Below, one piece after another: positions 1-7,816 of a DNA stretch of 13,458 nt. How positions within the stretch are numbered: position 1 is the first letter of the stretch; every line of letters starts with the position of its first letter. Below the pieces are notes generated by a model, which saw only the letters and a list, made by a program, of their open reading frames with translations, searched no databases and was not told the origin of the DNA. The stretch covers positions 13,770-27,227 of the forward strand of contig DLQN01000054.1 of the NCBI GenBank assembly GCA_002477595.1, given 5' to 3'. This DNA is from Roseivirga sp. UBA7431. Lineage in GTDB: Bacteria > Bacteroidota > Bacteroidia > Cytophagales > Cyclobacteriaceae. The position numbers and the translations under genes are program-made.

Positions 1-6
1 AATGCG

Positions 7-3000
7 CTAACGCACCACTGTTATCGCACCAGACTGTTCAAAAGTGCCACGTTCTGGTTCAAACCTAGAAGTGAAACGGATAATATAAGGGTATGTTCCT
101 AATGGAACCGTTTCTCCATTGAAGACACCATTCCATTGGAATTCAAGTGTAGTACTTTGAAAAATGAGTTCGCCCCATCTCGAGTAGATAAAGATTTCAA
201 AATTGTCTACAAAGTCATTTGGCACGACTGAGAATACATTGTTCGGTGGATTGCTATTAGGAGCAAAAGCATTAGGGGCAACTATTTTAGGATCACAACT
301 CTCAATAATTCTAACCTGGTCAACCCTGACACAACCAGTAGCGGTCGTCATAGTTACTTCAAATAAACCTATCCCAGGAATCGTCAGTGTTTGACCTGCA
401 GTTGGGAATGGGACACCATCACGCGTCCATTCATAGGTTTCAAATCCTCTTCCGGCTAAAAGAATCTCTTGCGTTGCACGTGTAGGACAATAAAGTGCGC
501 GGTCTGGCAATAAGCCAACGGGTACATTTTGTCTTCTTACTTCAATGCTTCTTTCGATAAAACATATGCCATCCGAGACACGAACAGTATAACTGCCTTC
601 ATCTGCCACGGTAATGCTTTGGCTGTTGACAGCTAGGGCAGTTCCGTTTAATGTCCATGTGAATGAGTTAGGAGTACCAGTCAATATATCAACCGTGAGT
701 GTAATAGGTGAGCCGTCATCACAAGCGGGAGATGACGATACCGTAGCTTCAATCTCCTCGGGTATGGTAATTACAATGCTCGCATCGTCTGTACAAGTAA
801 GATTGTCTGAAGGCCTCACCGTGACCGAGTAAGTACTACTCGCATCAACGGTTATGGTTCTTGAGTTAGCTCCATTGTCCCAATTGTAGACATAGGTTGT
901 TCCTGCCTCAGGATTAGTGACTTCTGCTTCTAAAGTAATTTGTCCCTCACAAACATCTCCAACTTCATTGATCTGAACAATTGGTTGGATCGTTAAGTCC
1001 ACCAAAACGTCTTGCGTCACATCGCAACTGCCAGCTGCACTTGCTGTGACGGTGTAAGTACCGCTTTCTGTTGCATTGACGTTAGCGGTTGTGGCTGTGA
1101 ATCCGTTCGGGCCCACCCAAGAGAAGGTAGCTCCTGCAGTAGTCGAAGAAGCTATTAAAGGAGCAGAGGGACCACAAATCTCAACAAAAGGATCAGTGGT
1201 CAAGTCTGTAGGAAGTGGCGTATTGACCACAATTCCTGCTTGGTTTTGCGTACAACCGCCAGCGAGTATGGCCAAATCATAAGTTCCGCCTGCCACACCA
1301 GTAATCAAAAATTCAAAAGTAGTTGCGACAATTGCAGAAGCCGAAGCACCCGTAATACTGGTTCCATCGGCAGTATTCGTTAGGGTATAGCTTATAGGGA
1401 ATACATCGGTACTTAAGGTTACTCGAATATCACCAGTTGCATTTACACAGTCCGCATTCGTAACGGCAACACTCGAGATGGTGAAACCAGCAGCATCATT
1501 TTGTACCTGCACCCCATCTAATGTATTGACACAGCCACTGCTATTATCAGTAATCAGTACTGTATAGATGTCTGCAGCGAGGTTAGTTATCGTTTCAGTA
1601 CCTGGTCCTGAGAAGTTATTGCCTTGCGCTACATTACCAGAGGCATTCCCAGTGACAACATAAGAATAATTCCCTGTAGTGGTAATATTGAATTCAAAAC
1701 TACCATCACTGCTTCCGCAAGTAGCATTTACAATTGCACCCAACGTAGCTTGCGCCAATGGATTGACTGTTACTCTCGTTGAGTCATTTACAAAGCAACC
1801 TGGGGTAATGGGGTCTTCTATCGAAACCACATAGGTATACAGTCCTGGGACACTAGAGTCTACGGTGGCTCGCCTATCATTAGCCAAAGGCCCAGTTGTG
1901 CTACCATCAGGATTTATTACCGACCAGACATAGTTGTTCGCTGTGACATTTGAGTCTAGAGTGAGTTCTTCATCTTGACAGATGATTGCATCGTCAGGTA
2001 AGTCTATTTCAAAAGGCGGTCCCGCAAATATCTGAGCAGTGCTACTACAGCCCGCAATATTGGTAATCGTGACCGTATAGATTTCAGGTTGAGTGACCAC
2101 AAAGTTTCTTGTCGTGCTGACAACTGCACCCTGACTATTCGTCCATTCGAAACTTAGGTTCGGATCATCAGGTTGACCTAGAATAGCATCAAGTGGAGCA
2201 GTATCTCCTTCGCAAACGGAAAGGGCCTGTGGTACTGTAGGTGGTGCAGGGATATCGAGCACCTGAATCTGTTGCACTATGGTCGTATCAAACCCACATC
2301 GATTGAAAATATTAACTGAAATATTGAACAGACCAGACTGCCCTTGTGGGAAAGTGTAGGCTGTGTCCATTCCAGCGGCACTAAAAACGGTACTATTATC
2401 GACTTGGTTGGTAATAGACCATAAGAATTCATCTATATCTGAAGTTCCTGAGCTAGTCAATTCTACTGGTTCCTCTACGCACACTAGATCTGGAGCGGTC
2501 ATGGAGGGCTCCATTATAGGGTTCGCGCTGCTCTGAACGAAGTTCGGTAAGCCCAGCCTTGAATTCCCTGTCGTTAATAATACAGATTGAGGGTTGAACG
2601 GGGAAGCGAAGAGGGTATCGTCAATAGCAGAAATGGAGCTTACGAAAGCCGAACCAGAAGGATCTCCTGGTGTTTCGACAGCCATGTATAACTGACCATC
2701 AGGCCCAGTTTGCATTTGACCAAAGTTGAGACTTAAGTTCAGTCCATCAGAGATATCAACTTTAGACGCTAATCGTGTAGCCGGTGTTGAAAGACTATCC
2801 ACTCGATATTCAAGGACCCTTCCGCCTGGAGCACCAGTATTTCGGTTGTTCATTGTGGCAAATAGCTTTACACCTCCTGGCGAGAAGTGTACATCGTAGA
2901 CTTGATCATTGCCTCCTCCTCCATCGTTAAGGTCAATACGGTATTCAAAGTCCACGATTTGACCTAGAATTGGATCAAAATCGAAGAGCTCTACATAGTC

Positions 3001-5319
3001 TTCGGTTCCTTCGATTAATGCCACGGCAATTCTTTGGCCATCGGCAGAAAATTTCATACCTGCCTGACCACTCAAAGGATCATTAAATGAATGAACAGCT
3101 CCTGCCGAGGAGAGTATTGGCGCTCCAATACCTGCTCCTGTAATCGGATAGGTCCGGAAAGTGTTATTTCCATACTCATGTGCTAAAAGCCAAGACCCAC
3201 CGCCACCATCGAAGGCAACAATCTTTTCAGTACTCCTTGTGAACAAGACAACATCTTTAATGACAACATCTCCTCGGCCATTGTCTTCTTTCATGTCCAC
3301 TATGCTGTATTTTACTTCGAACGTATTATCACCATAGACCTCTTTTGTTGTGAAAAGGTAATAAAGTGTCTCATCGTCAACAAAAGGAACTATGATGACA
3401 GCCTGAGTTGAAGTACTATCTCCACCAATTTCAATACCATTTGGCATTACGTTATTCTCTCTATTCCATACTCTCGATCCATTGGAGTAGAAAAGCACAT
3501 CACCATTAGCATCTGATATGGTCGAAGTTCCTGCAGGCGCATTCATCCCGTGTCGTGTGGTGATACTCCTTGGAGGAGGGTCCAGTCCATCCTCTTCATT
3601 AAAGTCTATTCCTGCGCCATCTCCGAAATACCAGATGTTTGCGGTAGTACTCTCATCTGCATATACAGCGACTTGCGCTTCGGCATAAATAGGACAACCT
3701 GTTGTTGGGGTTATGACTACCCAATAATCCCCGGCTTCTGTTACGCTTATGATAGATGTCGTTTCTCCAGTACTCCATAAGTACTCAAATGGGCCACCTG
3801 TGGCACCGCCTTGCTGCCCTTGTCCACCTTGTTCAGGTTCAGCATCGAGCTCTAGAGTTTCTCCTTCGCATATAGTAGTGTCAGGTAATGAGACTTGGAG
3901 GTCGTTTTCTAGAATTTGCCGCATGACAGTATTTGATTGGACAATTTCACCATTTACCATGACTGAAAGTGTAGCTGTCAATAACCCCGCCTCTTCAAAA
4001 CTCATAATTGGGGATTGTTGATTGGAAGTCAGGCCAAAGGGTTGGAAATCCCAAAAATATGCTGTTGGTATGGCCATAGACGGTTCTATAATTGGGGAGA
4101 ATTGAACAGGATTGTTCATACACAAGTCCCCATTCTGAAGAATTATACTTACTATTGGTGTGATGTCAGCCTGTGGACTGAACTGACTAAAGAAATTGGA
4201 GCTCACATCAACTCCTGTGAATAGCGCACTTTCGTAGTCAACAAGGTTGATCGCACTATCAGGCTCATTAACTCTAGCTAAGAAACGACTGCCTCCAGGA
4301 GTATCTCTATAGATATGGTATATGGTGCTGTCAGGAGCTAGCAAGAGACTCAAGCTTTCTTCAACTGGTGCATTTAATACGGTGTCCAAAGGCGCATTAT
4401 CCCTGATGTCGAACATATTAAAGCGATAGATATTTCCGTTGGTCGCAGAGTTTCGACTAAAGTATAAGTATTGCCCCGCTGGTGACCAGCCCGCTGATCC
4501 ACCGAATGTCTCTCCAGGGATAAAGGTGTTGAGTATCCTTCTTTCAAAGTCGATTGACTCCACAGTTTCAGTAAATCTGATTACCTGAATGTTTGAGTTG
4601 TTCGAGGGGACGATAGCAATTTGCCCGCTTAATTGATGATATGAAAAATGAAGGGCTTCAATAGGAGTCGCTAATGTCAGGTTATCCACCATTGTGAATG
4701 TACCATTTGGCTCAGGAATGCGATGTATTTCAATCGCTCCAGTAACTGAATTCTGAGAGACTAACCAGAATTGCATCATGTCCCTAGAGCCAATAGTGAT
4801 CATTCCATTGCCTCTAGTCGTTATCCCTGATGCAATGTTTTTTCCAATGTTAATCACTTCCCCTGCAGGAGGGCCATCCGCTCTATTCCCTTGAACGCTT
4901 CGGTCGATTACCGTATATCTGATCTCTCCAGCAGCGTTTTTGTGAAATAGGTAGTATAAGTTTTCATTTCCTGCGCCAGGCACAGGGCTTGTGCTTAAGG
5001 CTTGAATGCCATTAGGATCCGTTAGAATGCCATCACCATTTTGCATCACTGCATAGGTGGCATCGTATACATTGATCCCATCAGAATAGAATATTAGGTC
5101 TCCTGATGTGGGATCAGTGGCTGTAACTTTTTCACCAACATTATTTTGTGAGATTTTACCCCGACTTAAAGTTGCGCTAGCTGCTGAGTCTTTACCAAAG
5201 ATTATCGCTTGGTCATTTCCAGTAAAGTACCAGTTGTTTCGGGTAAAGTCTTGACCTCTAGATACAAAAGAGATTAGGATACCGATGAGTAGTAGTACAA
5301 CCTTTAGGTTTCTGTGCAC
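7..5319 (-). CDS. Giant modular cell-surface protein with type B T9SS sorting domain (gliding motility-associated C-terminal domain protein)
   Basis: This 1770-residue protein is probably exported through the Sec and type IX secretion systems and displayed on the cell surface. Residues 1-22 form a signal peptide (basic start, hydrophobic VVLLLIGILISFV, then SRG before Q23). Residues about 28-385 and 558-930 are two related beta-propeller-like modules (NNWYFTG...GDLIFYSDG and NIWYFGD...GDVLFYSNG). A PKD-like segment follows the first (about 398-470, YFWDF), then an Ig-like domain (475-555, CEGETLELDA...YLWSTGE). Many further Ig/PKD-like domains run from about 940 to 1675, several opening with CEG. 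The last 90 residues (PNAFAPN, YSRWGELIF, WNGVFNG, PLGTYPYIIRF, GAITVVR) match the type B C-terminal domain of T9SS substrates. The start is GTG (5317-5319), the only initiation codon that places the signal peptide at the N-terminus. The substrate or ligand is unknown; a role in adhesion, gliding or matrix is inference. The divergent neighbour is a PorP/SprF gene. Confidence 0.93.
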   Translation of the reverse strand: MHRNLKVVLLLIGILISFVSRGQDFTRNNWYFTGNDQAIIFGKDSAASATLSRGKISQNNVGEKVTATDPTSGDLIFYSDGINVYDATYAVMQNGDGILTDPNGIQALSTSPVPGAGNENLYYLFHKNAAGEIRYTVIDRSVQGNRADGPPAGEVINIGKNIASGITTRGNGMITIGSRDMMQFWLVSQNSVTGAIEIHRIPEPNGTFTMVDNLTLATPIEALHFSYHQLSGQIAIVPSNNSNIQVIRFTETVESIDFERRILNTFIPGETFGGSAGWSPAGQYLYFSRNSATNGNIYRFNMFDIRDNAPLDTVLNAPVEESLSLLLAPDSTIYHIYRDTPGGSRFLARVNEPDSAINLVDYESALFTGVDVSSNFFSQFSPQADITPIVSIILQNGDLCMNNPVQFSPIIEPSMAIPTAYFWDFQPFGLTSNQQSPIMSFEEAGLLTATLSVMVNGEIVQSNTVMRQILENDLQVSLPDTTICEGETLELDAEPEQGGQGQQGGATGGPFEYLWSTGETTSIISVTEAGDYWVVITPTTGCPIYAEAQVAVYADESTTANIWYFGDGAGIDFNEEDGLDPPPRSITTRHGMNAPAGTSTISDANGDVLFYSNGSRVWNRENNVMPNGIEIGGDSTSTQAVIIVPFVDDETLYYLFTTKEVYGDNTFEVKYSIVDMKEDNGRGDVVIKDVVLFTRSTEKIVAFDGGGGSWLLAHEYGNNTFRTYPITGAGIGAPILSSAGAVHSFNDPLSGQAGMKFSADGQRIAVALIEGTEDYVELFDFDPILGQIVDFEYRIDLNDGGGGNDQVYDVHFSPGGVKLFATMNNRNTGAPGGRVLEYRVDSLSTPATRLASKVDISDGLNLSLNFGQMQTGPDGQLYMAVETPGDPSGSAFVSSISAIDDTLFASPFNPQSVLLTTGNSRLGLPNFVQSSANPIMEPSMTAPDLVCVEEPVELTSSGTSDIDEFLWSITNQVDNSTVFSAAGMDTAYTFPQGQSGLFNISVNIFNRCGFDTTIVQQIQVLDIPAPPTVPQALSVCEGDTAPLDAILGQPDDPNLSFEWTNSQGAVVSTTRNFVVTQPEIYTVTITNIAGCSSTAQIFAGPPFEIDLPDDAIICQDEELTLDSNVTANNYVWSVINPDGSTTGPLANDRRATVDSSVPGLYTYVVSIEDPITPGCFVNDSTRVTVNPLAQATLGAIVNATCGSSDGSFEFNITTTGNYSYVVTGNASGNVAQGNNFSGPGTETITNLAADIYTVLITDNSSGCVNTLDGVQVQNDAAGFTISSVAVTNADCVNATGDIRVTLSTDVFPISYTLTNTADGTSITGASASAIVATTFEFLITGVAGGTYDLAILAGGCTQNQAGIVVNTPLPTDLTTDPFVEICGPSAPLIASSTTAGATFSWVGPNGFTATTANVNATESGTYTVTASAAGSCDVTQDVLVDLTIQPIVQINEVGDVCEGQITLEAEVTNPEAGTTYVYNWDNGANSRTITVDASSTYSVTVRPSDNLTCTDDASIVITIPEEIEATVSSSPACDDGSPITLTVDILTGTPNSFTWTLNGTALAVNSQSITVADEGSYTVRVSDGICFIERSIEVRRQNVPVGLLPDRALYCPTRATQEILLAGRGFETYEWTRDGVPFPTAGQTLTIPGIGLFEVTMTTATGCVRVDQVRIIESCDPKIVAPNAFAPNSNPPNNVFSVVPNDFVDNFEIFIYSRWGELIFQSTTLEFQWNGVFNGETVPLGTYPYIIRFTSRFEPERGTFEQSGAITVVR
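10..279 (-). other. Type B T9SS C-terminal sorting domain coding region
   Basis: Residues about 1681-1770 of the giant protein carry the ordered landmarks of the gliding-motility-associated C-terminal domain: PNAFAPNS, N-x-F-x-V, (I)YSRWGELIFQS, WNGVFNG, PLGTYPYIIRF and a terminal GAITVVR. In this family the domain directs the protein to the type IX translocon and, unlike type A signals, typically depends on a cognate SprF/PorP protein. The domain ends exactly at the TAG stop, so the gene is complete at this end. Confidence 0.88.
2530..5238 (-). repeat. Internal duplication of a beta-propeller-like module within the giant surface protein
   Basis: Two copies of a module of about 360-370 residues lie at about 4165-5238 (residues 28-385) and 2530-3648 (residues 558-930). 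Shared landmarks in the same order are N-x-WYF-G, GD(L/V)(I/L)FYS(D/N)G, a (V/Y)MxNG segment, (N/T)LYYLF, (I/K)YxxID, and a PI(I/M)EPSM stretch soon after each module (residues 409-415 and 934-940). Sequence identity between copies is low overall, so this looks like an old protein-level duplication and not a recent DNA repeat. The boundaries are estimated by eye. Confidence 0.6.
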
Positions 5320-5534
5320 GATAATTCTTTCTTTCTGGTAAACACCAAGGTAAATCGATACCCTTATTACGCGTTTAACTGAGTTTTTATTATATTCAAC
5401 GCCTTATTAGAGACCCTAAGATAACGGAAAAGTTCTTTGAGGAAACGTTGTCAGAATAAATAGATTGTTCAATTTTTGTGAAGGAAATATAATGATGCAA
5501 GGGTCGTTAAGGGTTTAATTGTTTAGATAAATAC
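5320..5534. promoter_or_regulatory. Divergent intergenic region between the giant T9SS substrate and porP
   Basis: This 215-bp AT-rich spacer separates two divergent genes and should hold both promoters. On the plus strand a candidate promoter for porP is visible and listed separately. On the minus strand no good TTG...TAnnTTTG pair could be found upstream of the GTG start; the closest -7-like element is TACCTTGG (5345-5352), without a convincing -33 partner. No RNA gene, repeat or small ORF with support was seen here. Confidence 0.5.
5448..5478 (+). promoter_or_regulatory. Candidate Bacteroidota-type promoter for porP
   Basis: TTG at 5448-5450 is followed after 20 bases by AATTTTTG at 5471-5478. 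The Bacteroidota housekeeping promoter has a -33 TTTG/TTG and a -7 TAnnTTTG element about 19-21 bases apart; the -7 here misses only the first T. It would leave a leader of roughly 50 bases before the ATG at 5535. Such short motifs also arise by chance in AT-rich DNA. Confidence 0.3.
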
Positions 5535-6572
5535 ATGAGGAGAATTTGTACACTACTGACTGGCCTGTTTGCACTTTGTGCTTCTATGGAGCTAAAGGCG
5601 CAAGACCCTCAGTTTTCGCAGTTCTATGCAGCTCCTTTATACATTAACCCCGCTTTTACAGGAGCATCTCAGTTTACTCGTTTTGGGGTAAATTATAGAA
5701 GTCAGTGGCCTAATTTGGACGCGTCTTTCGAAACCTTCTCTTTCTATGCCGATCACTTTGTTGAAAAATACAATAGTGGTATTGGTTTAATATTAACTAC
5801 CGATAGACAAGGCAACCAAGGGCTGAAGTCTACCAGTATAGGATTTAGCTATGCGTATCAACTTCAGCTAAGTGAGAACTTAGTCTTCAGGCCAGGTATT
5901 CAATACAGTTTATATAACCGAAGCGCGGATTTTCTAGGACTTGTTTTTGCAAATCAGATAGACGCTATTTCGGGTGCTATTGATCCGACCATTACTGATC
6001 CATCAGTGTTTGGTCAAGACCTAAGAGTAAATTTTGGAGACCTAAGTGTTGGTGGTGTATTTTATTCTCGAAATTTATTTTTAGGAGTGGCTGTCCAACA
6101 TATTACAGAGCCTAACCAATCATTAATAGACGGAGATAGCCCGCTTCCGCAACGATTTACACTTCATGGGGGATACAAGATATCAATTGGTCGAGGTCCT
6201 CTGCGAAAGGATTTGACCTATACTTATGCCGAAAGAAGTATCACACCAGTATTTCAATATAAGGAGCAGGGACCTTTCTCTCAGCTTGATATTGGAGCTT
6301 TTATTCATTTAGAGCCAATCAATTTTGGGTTGCAATACCGAGGTTTACCTTTTAAGAAATTCGAAAATTTCCCAAATAATGAGGCATTGATTTTCACGTT
6401 GGGTGTGACAACCAATAACTTCAATATTGGCTATAGCTATGATTACACCCTATCAGACCTTTCGATTGATGCAGGAGGAGCTCATGAGTTTTCTCTGGCT
6501 TACATTTTAGACTTCAGCAAACCACAAATTACTCCTCGTAGTAGGTGGAGAATTCCTTGTCCCAAAAACTAG
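5535..6572 (+). CDS. PorP/SprF family type IX secretion system outer-membrane protein
   Basis: This 345-residue predicted outer-membrane beta-barrel belongs to the PorP/SprF family, whose members act with the T9SS and in several cases help secrete or anchor a specific type B substrate. Residues 1-22 are a signal peptide ending ELKA before QDPQFSQFY. The family hallmark QDPQFSQFYAAPLYINPAFTG follows directly at 23-43 and continues into NYRSQWP. The rest is rich in alternating aromatic/polar strands with Gly turns. The C-terminus contains GGAHEFSLAYILDF and ends in a basic IPCP tail, as in many family members. The length is usual for the family. It is divergent from the giant type B substrate and lies 8 bases upstream of the protease gene. 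Which member of the family (PorP, SprF or an accessory paralogue) cannot be told from sequence; the neighbour favours a substrate-dedicated SprF-like paralogue. Confidence 0.93.
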   Translation: MRRICTLLTGLFALCASMELKAQDPQFSQFYAAPLYINPAFTGASQFTRFGVNYRSQWPNLDASFETFSFYADHFVEKYNSGIGLILTTDRQGNQGLKSTSIGFSYAYQLQLSENLVFRPGIQYSLYNRSADFLGLVFANQIDAISGAIDPTITDPSVFGQDLRVNFGDLSVGGVFYSRNLFLGVAVQHITEPNQSLIDGDSPLPQRFTLHGGYKISIGRGPLRKDLTYTYAERSITPVFQYKEQGPFSQLDIGAFIHLEPINFGLQYRGLPFKKFENFPNNEALIFTLGVTTNNFNIGYSYDYTLSDLSIDAGGAHEFSLAYILDFSKPQITPRSRWRIPCPKN

Positions 6573-6580
6573 AATTAACT

Positions 6581-7816
6581 ATGTCGCCTGACCAATTACT
6601 TTACCTGATTATTGGTATTGTGGTGCTTGATTATTTTTTCGATCAGACACTTGATTTCATAAATCAGAAGCACTCGAATGGCGAGATTCCTGAAAAGCTT
6701 AAAGGTGTTTATAAGGAAGATGAATATGTCAAATCACAAGCGTATCAAAAGGTGTGCTCCCGCTTTAGTTTTTGGACCTCAGCGTTTAGTACAATACTGA
6801 TACTAGTCATCTTATACTTTGGTGGTTTTGGCTATTTAGACAAACTCTTGGCACCATATGTCGCAGATCCTATCTTAAGGTCTTTAGCCTTCTTTGGAGT
6901 GCTTTTTGTGTTTTCAGATATTATCAATTTACCTTTTACTTATTATTCCACATTCGTGATTGAGGAACGTTTTGGGTTCAATAAGATGACCATAAAGACT
7001 TTCGTAGTAGATAAACTCAAAGGGTATTTACTCGCTATCATAATAGGGGGGCTTTTAGGATACGCCCTTATGTGGATTGTAATTGAGTTAGGACAAGATT
7101 TCTGGATGTATGCCTTAATACTTATTACCGGGTTCACCTTATTTATGAACCTATTTTATACTTCCCTTATCCTTCCAATTTTCAATAAGCTGTCGCCTCT
7201 TGAGGATGGTGAGCTAAAGGATAAGATCAATGCTTATGCGAAGAGGGTGGATTTTCCTTTAGACAATATCTTTATAATCGATGGCTCAAAAAGGTCTACC
7301 AAAGCAAATGCGTTCTTTTCAGGACTGGGTAAGAAGAAAAAGATTGTTCTTTATGATACTTTGATCAATGATCACTCTCAGGAGGAACTAGTGGCTGTTT
7401 TAGCACATGAAGTGGGTCATTTTAAGAAGAAACATATTGTTACGGGGTTAATACTGAGTGTTTTTCAAATGGGTATCACATTCTATGTTATGTCTCTTTT
7501 GATTTTTAACAGTGACTTGTCAACGGCCTTAGGGGCAGAAGAACTATCGATTCATATCAACTTCATCGCTTTTGGGATGCTTTATGCCCCAATATCAAGG
7601 GTTACGGGACTTTTCATGAATATGCTGAGTAGGAAGAACGAGTATGAGGCAGATGCTTTTGCAGTCAATTCTTATGATGCCAAGCCATTAATGTCAGCAT
7701 TAAAGCGCTTGTCGGTCTCATCCTTAAGTAACCTGGCACCACATCCATTCTACGTAAAGATGAATTATTCACATCCTACCTTACTTCAGAGGCTCGAGGC
7801 TATGGAGAAATTATAG
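6581..7816 (+). CDS. M48 family (Ste24/CAAX prenyl protease-type) membrane zinc metalloprotease
   Basis: This 411-residue polytopic membrane protease belongs to peptidase family M48, Ste24-like. The zinc site HEVGH is at residues 276-280 (His276, Glu277, His280), and the third ligand is Glu354 in RKNEYEADAFA. The flanking KANAFFSGLG (241-250) and YSHPTLLQRLEAME (396-409) segments are conserved in Ste24 proteases. Hydrophobic segments lie at about 6-20, 66-84, 101-120, 148-168, 176-196, 285-308 and 327-346, near the seven-helix Ste24 plan, and the length is typical. The ATG at 6581 is preferred to the in-frame GTG at 6545, because the GTG lies inside porP and adds a non-conserved stretch before the first helix. 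Co-transcription with porP is likely. Eukaryotic relatives cleave prenylated CAAX proteins, but bacteria generally lack these, so a role in membrane-protein quality control or envelope proteolysis is inference. The gene ends in a 6-bp overlap with convergent gpsA. Confidence 0.92.
   Translation: MSPDQLLYLIIGIVVLDYFFDQTLDFINQKHSNGEIPEKLKGVYKEDEYVKSQAYQKVCSRFSFWTSAFSTILILVILYFGGFGYLDKLLAPYVADPILRSLAFFGVLFVFSDIINLPFTYYSTFVIEERFGFNKMTIKTFVVDKLKGYLLAIIIGGLLGYALMWIVIELGQDFWMYALILITGFTLFMNLFYTSLILPIFNKLSPLEDGELKDKINAYAKRVDFPLDNIFIIDGSKRSTKANAFFSGLGKKKKIVLYDTLINDHSQEELVAVLAHEVGHFKKKHIVTGLILSVFQMGITFYVMSLLIFNSDLSTALGAEELSIHINFIAFGMLYAPISRVTGLFMNMLSRKNEYEADAFAVNSYDAKPLMSALKRLSVSSLSNLAPHPFYVKMNYSHPTLLQRLEAMEKL

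Noticed and set aside
203..4224. Several plus-strand open frames of 60-90 codons inside the giant gene (for example 203-394, 614-832, 1076-1282, 3550-3780, 3749-4021, 4015-4224)
   Set aside because: All lie antisense within a clearly coding 5.3-kb gene, have no recognisable domain or signal, and overlap each other; they are shadows of the real frame.
6545..6580. GTG start for the protease within the end of porP
   Set aside because: It would add 12 residues not typical of the family and uses a weaker start codon; ATG at 6581 lies just before the first membrane helix.
6943..7137. Minus-strand 64-codon open frame
   Set aside because: It is antisense within the M48 protease membrane region, with no supporting features.
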